Positions 5,053 to 8,872 of a DNA stretch of 8,872 nt are shown in pieces (within the stretch, counting starts at the first letter, position 1; each line of letters begins with the position of its first letter). The notes below the pieces were generated by a model. It made no database searches, was not told the origin of the DNA, and saw nothing but the letters and a program-made list of their open reading frames with translations. Origin of the DNA: an uncultured Oscillospiraceae bacterium (GTDB lineage: Bacteria; Bacillota_A; Clostridia; Oscillospirales; Oscillospiraceae); contig CAAGIU010000009.1 in the NCBI GenBank assembly GCA_900770015.1, positions 1-8,872 of the forward strand, given 5' to 3'. The position numbers were made by a program, and so were the translations under genes.

Positions 5053-7778
5053 AAATTTACAATTGCGAAGTCAACCATCTGACCAACCCACTGGGCTTCC
5101 AGATGGAAAAAACCGTGTTTTCCTGGGCTGTCGGTGAGACAGCCGCGAAAAAGCAGCAGTGGTCACGGCTGCTGATTTCTCGGAATTCTGACCTGTCGGC
5201 ACCGGAGTATGATTCCGGCAGGGTTCAGCTGGACAGCGCTGCCTGGGAAGTGTCCCTGGCGCTGTGCCCCCGCACCCGCTACTACTGGACGGTGGAGGTC
5301 ATGGGCGACAATGGGGAGACCGCCGTCAGCGCGGTGAACTGGTTTGAAACCGCCAAGCAGGACGAGCCCTGGCAGGCCAATTGGATCACCTGCGCCGAGC
5401 AGCCCCGGCATCCCATTTTCAGCAAGCAGATTGCCGTGAAGGAGGCCCCCGTCTCCGCCCGGCTGTATGTCTGCGGTCTGGGCGTGTATGAGGCCGCCAT
5501 CAACGGGAAAAAGGTGGGCGATGAATTCCTGACCCCCTACTGCAATAACTATACCCAGTGGCTTCAGTACCAGACCTATGATGTGACCGAGGCGCTGCGC
5601 GATGGCGGCAGGCTGGAGGTCACCATCGGCCACGGCTGGTATTCCGGCCGCATGGGCTATCTGTCCAAGCCCGGGGATGCCGGGCAGTACGGCAGCCATG
5701 CAAAGCTCATTGCCGAGCTGCGTATTGCCTATGCCGACGGCAGCGAGGATGTGGTCTGCACCGACGAAAGCTGGGCGGTCACCCGCAGCACCATTGTGGA
5801 TTCCTCCATCTATGACGGCGAGACCCGGGATGATACCCTGCCTGCAACGGCTCCCGAGGCTGTCAGTCTGACCACGGAGTCCGCCCCCCTGGTCGCCCGC
5901 TACAGCCTGCCCGTCCGGGTGCAGGAAACCTTCGCGCCCATCGAGCTGATTCACACCCCTGCCGGGGAGCTGGTACTGGACATCGGCCAGAACCTGGTGG
6001 GAACCTTTGCGCTGAAGGTGAACCGCCCCGCCGGAACCAAAATCTTCATCCAGGTGGGCGAGGTCATGCAGCAGGGCTGCTTCTACAATGAAAATCTGCG
6101 TACTGCCAAAGCGGAATATACCTACATCAGCGACGGCACGCCCAAAACGATTATGCCAAGCTTTACCTTCTACGGCTTCCGCTATGTGAAGATCGAGGGC
6201 ATCCCCGACCTGAGGGCGGAGGACTTTACCGCGCTGGCGCTGTATTCCGAGCTTCCCCAGCGGGGCTTCCTGACCACCGGCCACGCCAAGGTGAATCAGC
6301 TGATCCACAATGTGGAGTGGGGACAGAAGAGCAACTTCCTGGATGTGCCCACCGACTGCCCCCAGCGGGACGAGCGTCTGGGCTGGACGGGAGATGCCCA
6401 GGTGTTCTCCGCCACAGCCTGCTACCTGCGGCAATGCTATCCCTTCTTCCGCAAGTACCTTCACGACATGGCAACGGAGCAGAAGAAGCTGAACGGTATG
6501 GTGCCGGATGTGATTCCCTCTCTGAACGATTCCGCTTATCAGGGCTGCGCCGCAGTCTGGGGTGACGCAGCAACCATCATCCCCTGGAATCTGTACAACA
6601 TCTACGGCGACAAGACGATTCTGGCAGAGCAATTCCAGAGCATGGCTTCCTGGGTGGATTACATCACAAGGCTGGATGGGGATGACCACGGATGGAGCCG
6701 CCATTTCCACTATGGGGATTGGCTGGCACTGGATCACCCGGATCACAGACCCGACCAGTGCCTGGGCGGCACGGATGTGGCTTATATCAGTCAGGTTTAC
6801 TACCGCAACAGCGCCCGGATCGTTGCCAATGCAGCCGACATTCTGGGCAAAAAAGCCGAAGCGGAGAAGTACGGCGCGCTGGCGGACAGGCTGACGAAAT
6901 GGCTGGCGGATGAATTCTTTTCCCCCAATGGCCGGTGCTGTGTGGATACCCAGACGGGGCTTGTCCTGGCACTGAACAATAACCTTTCTCCCAATGCGGA
7001 AAAGTGCGCCGCACGGCTTTCCGAAAAGCTGGATCAGACCCATGGTAAGCTGCAAACCGGCTTTGTGGGCACGCCCTTCCTGTGTGCGGCACTGACCGAA
7101 AACGGCATGGAGCGCAGCGCCTACGACCTGCTGCTGAATGAGGAATACCCCGGCTGGCTTTATGAGGTGAATCTGGGGGCTACCACCATCTGGGAACGCT
7201 GGAACAGCATGGAGCCGGACGGCAGCGTGTCCTCCACCGGCATGAACAGCTTCAATCACTATGCCTACGGCTCCATTGCCCAATGGATCTGCGAATACGC
7301 CGCAGGGTTGCAGCCCGCCCAGCCCGGCTTCCGGAGGGCAGTCATTGCCCCGGTGCCGGACGCCCGCCTGGGCAAGGTGGACTTTACCTATGAATCCGCC
7401 GCAGGCCGCTACCGGGTTTTCTGGGAAGCGCTGAACAAGACCACCCTGCACCTGACGGTGGAGGTGCCCTTCGGCTGTGAAGCGGAGCTGAAGCTGCCCT
7501 ATTGCAGCGAAAATGCCCTGCGCACCCTGGAGGCCGGCTGCTTTGACATCACCTATACCACCGAATCTCCCATGGCCCGCTCCTTCCATGCGGACATGCC
7601 CATGATCGAGCTGCTGAAAACCCGGGAATCCCGGGACGCTTTGGAAGCACTGGTGCCCGGCATCTCCCGCACACCGGACTCCATGATCCGCCAGACCCTC
7701 CGGCAGGTTCTGGCCTCCCTTGTCCGGAAGAATGAGCAGCAGATTGCGGAAATTGATGCCAGGCTCCGCATGGTGTGA
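5049..7778 (+). CDS. Family GH78 alpha-L-rhamnosidase
   Basis: This 909-residue inverting enzyme removes terminal alpha-L-rhamnose. Domains in order: an Fn3-like beta domain (about 1-105); the Bac_rhamnosid_N beta-sandwich (about 110-290, LYVCGLGVYEAAINGKKVGD); the concanavalin-like Bac_rhamnosid domain (about 295-400, LDIGQNLVG); the (alpha/alpha)6 catalytic barrel (about 405-770); and a C-terminal beta domain. The catalytic motif DCPQRDERLGWTGD gives Asp436, Glu442 (expected general acid) and Asp449. TIWERW gives Glu716 (expected general base), 274 residues later, close to the 269 between E572 and E841 in Bacillus RhaB. A helical tail from about residue 852 is not part of the usual fold. 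There is no signal peptide, so it is probably cytoplasmic. Start ATG overlaps the esterase stop and has GAGGTGA 4 nt upstream. Aglycone or polymer specificity cannot be read from sequence. Confidence 0.95.
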   Translation: MKIYNCEVNHLTNPLGFQMEKTVFSWAVGETAAKKQQWSRLLISRNSDLSAPEYDSGRVQLDSAAWEVSLALCPRTRYYWTVEVMGDNGETAVSAVNWFETAKQDEPWQANWITCAEQPRHPIFSKQIAVKEAPVSARLYVCGLGVYEAAINGKKVGDEFLTPYCNNYTQWLQYQTYDVTEALRDGGRLEVTIGHGWYSGRMGYLSKPGDAGQYGSHAKLIAELRIAYADGSEDVVCTDESWAVTRSTIVDSSIYDGETRDDTLPATAPEAVSLTTESAPLVARYSLPVRVQETFAPIELIHTPAGELVLDIGQNLVGTFALKVNRPAGTKIFIQVGEVMQQGCFYNENLRTAKAEYTYISDGTPKTIMPSFTFYGFRYVKIEGIPDLRAEDFTALALYSELPQRGFLTTGHAKVNQLIHNVEWGQKSNFLDVPTDCPQRDERLGWTGDAQVFSATACYLRQCYPFFRKYLHDMATEQKKLNGMVPDVIPSLNDSAYQGCAAVWGDAATIIPWNLYNIYGDKTILAEQFQSMASWVDYITRLDGDDHGWSRHFHYGDWLALDHPDHRPDQCLGGTDVAYISQVYYRNSARIVANAADILGKKAEAEKYGALADRLTKWLADEFFSPNGRCCVDTQTGLVLALNNNLSPNAEKCAARLSEKLDQTHGKLQTGFVGTPFLCAALTENGMERSAYDLLLNEEYPGWLYEVNLGATTIWERWNSMEPDGSVSSTGMNSFNHYAYGSIAQWICEYAAGLQPAQPGFRRAVIAPVPDARLGKVDFTYESAAGRYRVFWEALNKTTLHLTVEVPFGCEAELKLPYCSENALRTLEAGCFDITYTTESPMARSFHADMPMIELLKTRESRDALEALVPGISRTPDSMIRQTLRQVLASLVRKNEQQIAEIDARLRMV

Positions 7779-7790
7779 GGTGACTGTATG
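7776..7790 (+). promoter_or_regulatory. Initiation region of the hydrolase gene, copy of the 5037-5051 sequence
   Basis: TGAGGTGACTGTATG starts with the rhamnosidase stop codon TGA, contains the ribosome site GAGGTGA and ends with the hydrolase ATG. Translation is probably coupled, since the ribosome site overlaps the stop. Confidence 0.7.
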
Positions 7791-8777
7791 GAAATTACAT
7801 GGAAACACTCATTTCAGCAGGTGGAAGAAATCCTGGGCGTTACGGACAAGCCCTGGATCGTGAACCCCTTTTGGGAGATGGACGTGTCTGCCCAGCTGGA
7901 CGGAAAGCAGCTGGGGGAACTGCCCATGGAGAAAATGGTGCAGATGCACATGATGCAGGATCAGCCCTCCATCATCGATGGCTTCAACTTCCTCCGGGAG
8001 AAAATCCAAGCCGGCGGATGTCTGCACAATATCTGGGACGATGCCCAACGGGCTGCCGACCCCCGGAAGGTACAGACTGGGCTGTATGCCTTTCCGGTGC
8101 CCGGTGCCAAACGCTTTCTGCTGATCGTGCCCGGCGGCGGATATTACAATGTGTGCTCCTTTGTTGAGGGCTTCCCCTTTGCCAAGCGGTGCAATGAGCT
8201 GGGCATCAGTGCCTTCGTTCTGCAGTACCGCACCTTCTCCGGTGCCCACTATCCCAACCCCCAGGAGGATGCCGCCCAGGCGGTGCGGTATATTCTGGAG
8301 CACGCCGAGGTATTTGATCTGGCAGGAACGGACTATGCAGTGTGCGGATTTTCCGCAGGCGGTCATCTGGCAGCCAGCTTCTGCGTAGAGCAGCTGGGCT
8401 ATGGACGGTTCGGTGTTCCCAAGCCCCAGGCGGTGCTGCTGGGCTATCCCGTGATCACCATGACGGATCTGACCCACGACGGCAGCCGCCAGAATCTGCT
8501 GGCAGAGGATGCAAATGATGACAAGCTTCGTATGCTGTATTCTGTGGAGAAACAGGTCACCGCGGCCTACCCGCCTGCCTACCTCTGGAACTGCGAAGCG
8601 GATGATGTCGTCCCAGCGGAAAACAGCGCCATGCTGGAATCCGCTCTGCGAAAATGCGGCGTGCCGGTGATCCATGAGATCTTCCCCGGTACCACCCACG
8701 GATGGGGCATGGGTGATGGAACCCCCGCCCAAGGCTGGTTTGAAAGAGCCATTGCCTTCTGGAAAAATGTCACCTGA
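7788..8777 (+). CDS. Alpha/beta-hydrolase fold esterase (PGGGY type)
   Basis: This 329-residue serine hydrolase resembles bacterial carbohydrate acyl-esterases. LIVPGGGYYNV (Pro115 to Tyr119) is the oxyanion-hole loop, PGGGY replacing the HGGG of lipases as in many sugar acetylesterases. FVLQYR follows. GFSAGGHLAA carries the nucleophile Ser189 in a GxSxG elbow. Asp272 (EADDVVP) and His304 (GTTHGWG) complete the triad. About 105 residues precede the core (MEITWKHSFQ onward); they match no domain I recognise and could form a lid or cap. No signal peptide is seen. It lies 9 nt after the rhamnosidase stop with a shared ribosome site, so it is co-expressed. The likely role is removal of an acetyl or aromatic acyl group from the glycoside that GH78 trims, complementing the SASA esterase. 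A lactonase or peptidase role cannot be excluded. Confidence 0.88.
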   Translation: MEITWKHSFQQVEEILGVTDKPWIVNPFWEMDVSAQLDGKQLGELPMEKMVQMHMMQDQPSIIDGFNFLREKIQAGGCLHNIWDDAQRAADPRKVQTGLYAFPVPGAKRFLLIVPGGGYYNVCSFVEGFPFAKRCNELGISAFVLQYRTFSGAHYPNPQEDAAQAVRYILEHAEVFDLAGTDYAVCGFSAGGHLAASFCVEQLGYGRFGVPKPQAVLLGYPVITMTDLTHDGSRQNLLAEDANDDKLRMLYSVEKQVTAAYPPAYLWNCEADDVVPAENSAMLESALRKCGVPVIHEIFPGTTHGWGMGDGTPAQGWFERAIAFWKNVT

Positions 8778-8787
8778 TACTAGTTTT

Positions 8788-8816
8788 TCATAAAACGGTT
8801 AAATACCGTTTTATGA
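8788..8816. repeat. Perfect 12-bp hairpin after the hydrolase gene
   Basis: TCATAAAACGGT (8788-8799) and ACCGTTTTATGA (8805-8816) pair fully around TAAAT, 10 nt after the stop codon. No T-run follows on either strand, so it is not a textbook Rho-independent terminator, though it may protect the transcript end or act with the next two hairpins. Confidence 0.6.
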
Positions 8817-8834
8817 GACCGCAGTCTTGCGGTC
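8817..8834. repeat. Second hairpin of a three-hairpin series
   Basis: GACCGCA (8817-8823) and TGCGGTC (8828-8834) pair around a 4-nt loop, directly abutting the first hairpin. An alternative small fold, AGAC/GTCT (8816-8819 and 8824-8827), competes with it. Confidence 0.55.
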
Positions 8835-8849
8835 AGCGGCATCGCCGCT
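8835..8849. repeat. Third hairpin of the series, followed by an A-run
   Basis: AGCGGC (8835-8840) and GCCGCT (8844-8849) pair around ATC, abutting the second hairpin. A run of A follows on the plus strand. The A-run is on the wrong side for a plus-strand terminator and precedes the hairpin for a minus-strand transcript. The rest of the window (to 8872) holds no gene. Confidence 0.55.
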
Positions 8850-8872
8850 AAAAAACGTAGTCCATACATTTC

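Noticed and set aside
5163..7808. 881-codon open frame on the minus strand across the rhamnosidase gene
   Set aside because: Its translation is low-complexity, rich in Gly, His and Gln, with no domain, while the plus strand encodes a complete GH78 enzyme. Long antisense frames are common opposite GC-biased genes.
8788..8849. Ordinary Rho-independent terminator
   Set aside because: None of the three stems is followed by a T-run on either strand.

Overview
The window reads as a piece of a Gram-positive, gut-type Firmicutes chromosome, probably class Clostridia. The grounds are the AGGAG-type ribosome sites, short gaps between genes, and the style of the carbohydrate enzymes, TetR regulator and MATE pump. 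Placement below class is not supported by anything I can see. There are no rRNA or tRNA genes, no CRISPR array, and no transposase or phage gene.

Layout. (1) 1-730: the 3' part of a family GH1 beta-glycosidase gene, cut by the left edge. (2) 731-1214: about 480 bases without a gene, AT-rich in its right half. It holds two hairpins just after the GH1 gene, a symmetric pair of short direct repeats, and a dense cluster of nested inverted repeats at 1068-1197 that could fold in competing ways. (3) 1215-1400: a broken remnant of an AraC-type regulator. (4) 1410-2753, minus strand: a complete MATE efflux pump. (5) 2754-2914: a divergent control region with face-to-face promoters whose -10 boxes overlap, plus adjacent palindromes. 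(6) 2915-8777, plus strand: a tight gene run of a TetR regulator, a SASA-type (sialate O-acetylesterase-like) carbohydrate esterase, a GH78 alpha-L-rhamnosidase, and an alpha/beta-hydrolase esterase of the PGGGY type. The gaps are 50 nt, a 4-nt overlap and 9 nt. (7) 8778-8872: three hairpins in series.

How the genes may work together. None of the three enzymes in the TetR-led run has a signal peptide, so they probably act in the cytoplasm on small imported glycosides or oligosaccharides. The esterases would remove acyl (acetyl-type) groups and GH78 would remove L-rhamnose; the nearby GH1 enzyme could remove glucose. Candidates are rhamnose-containing plant glycosides (flavonoid rutinosides, saponins) or acetylated rhamnose-containing oligosaccharides. 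A MATE drug-type pump divergent from the TetR gene, with shared control DNA, suggests that the regulator may sense a glycoside or its released aglycone and that the pump may export the aglycone. That link is inference. Each enzyme class is known; the gene combination, the control region and the unexplained intergenic structures deserve the second look.
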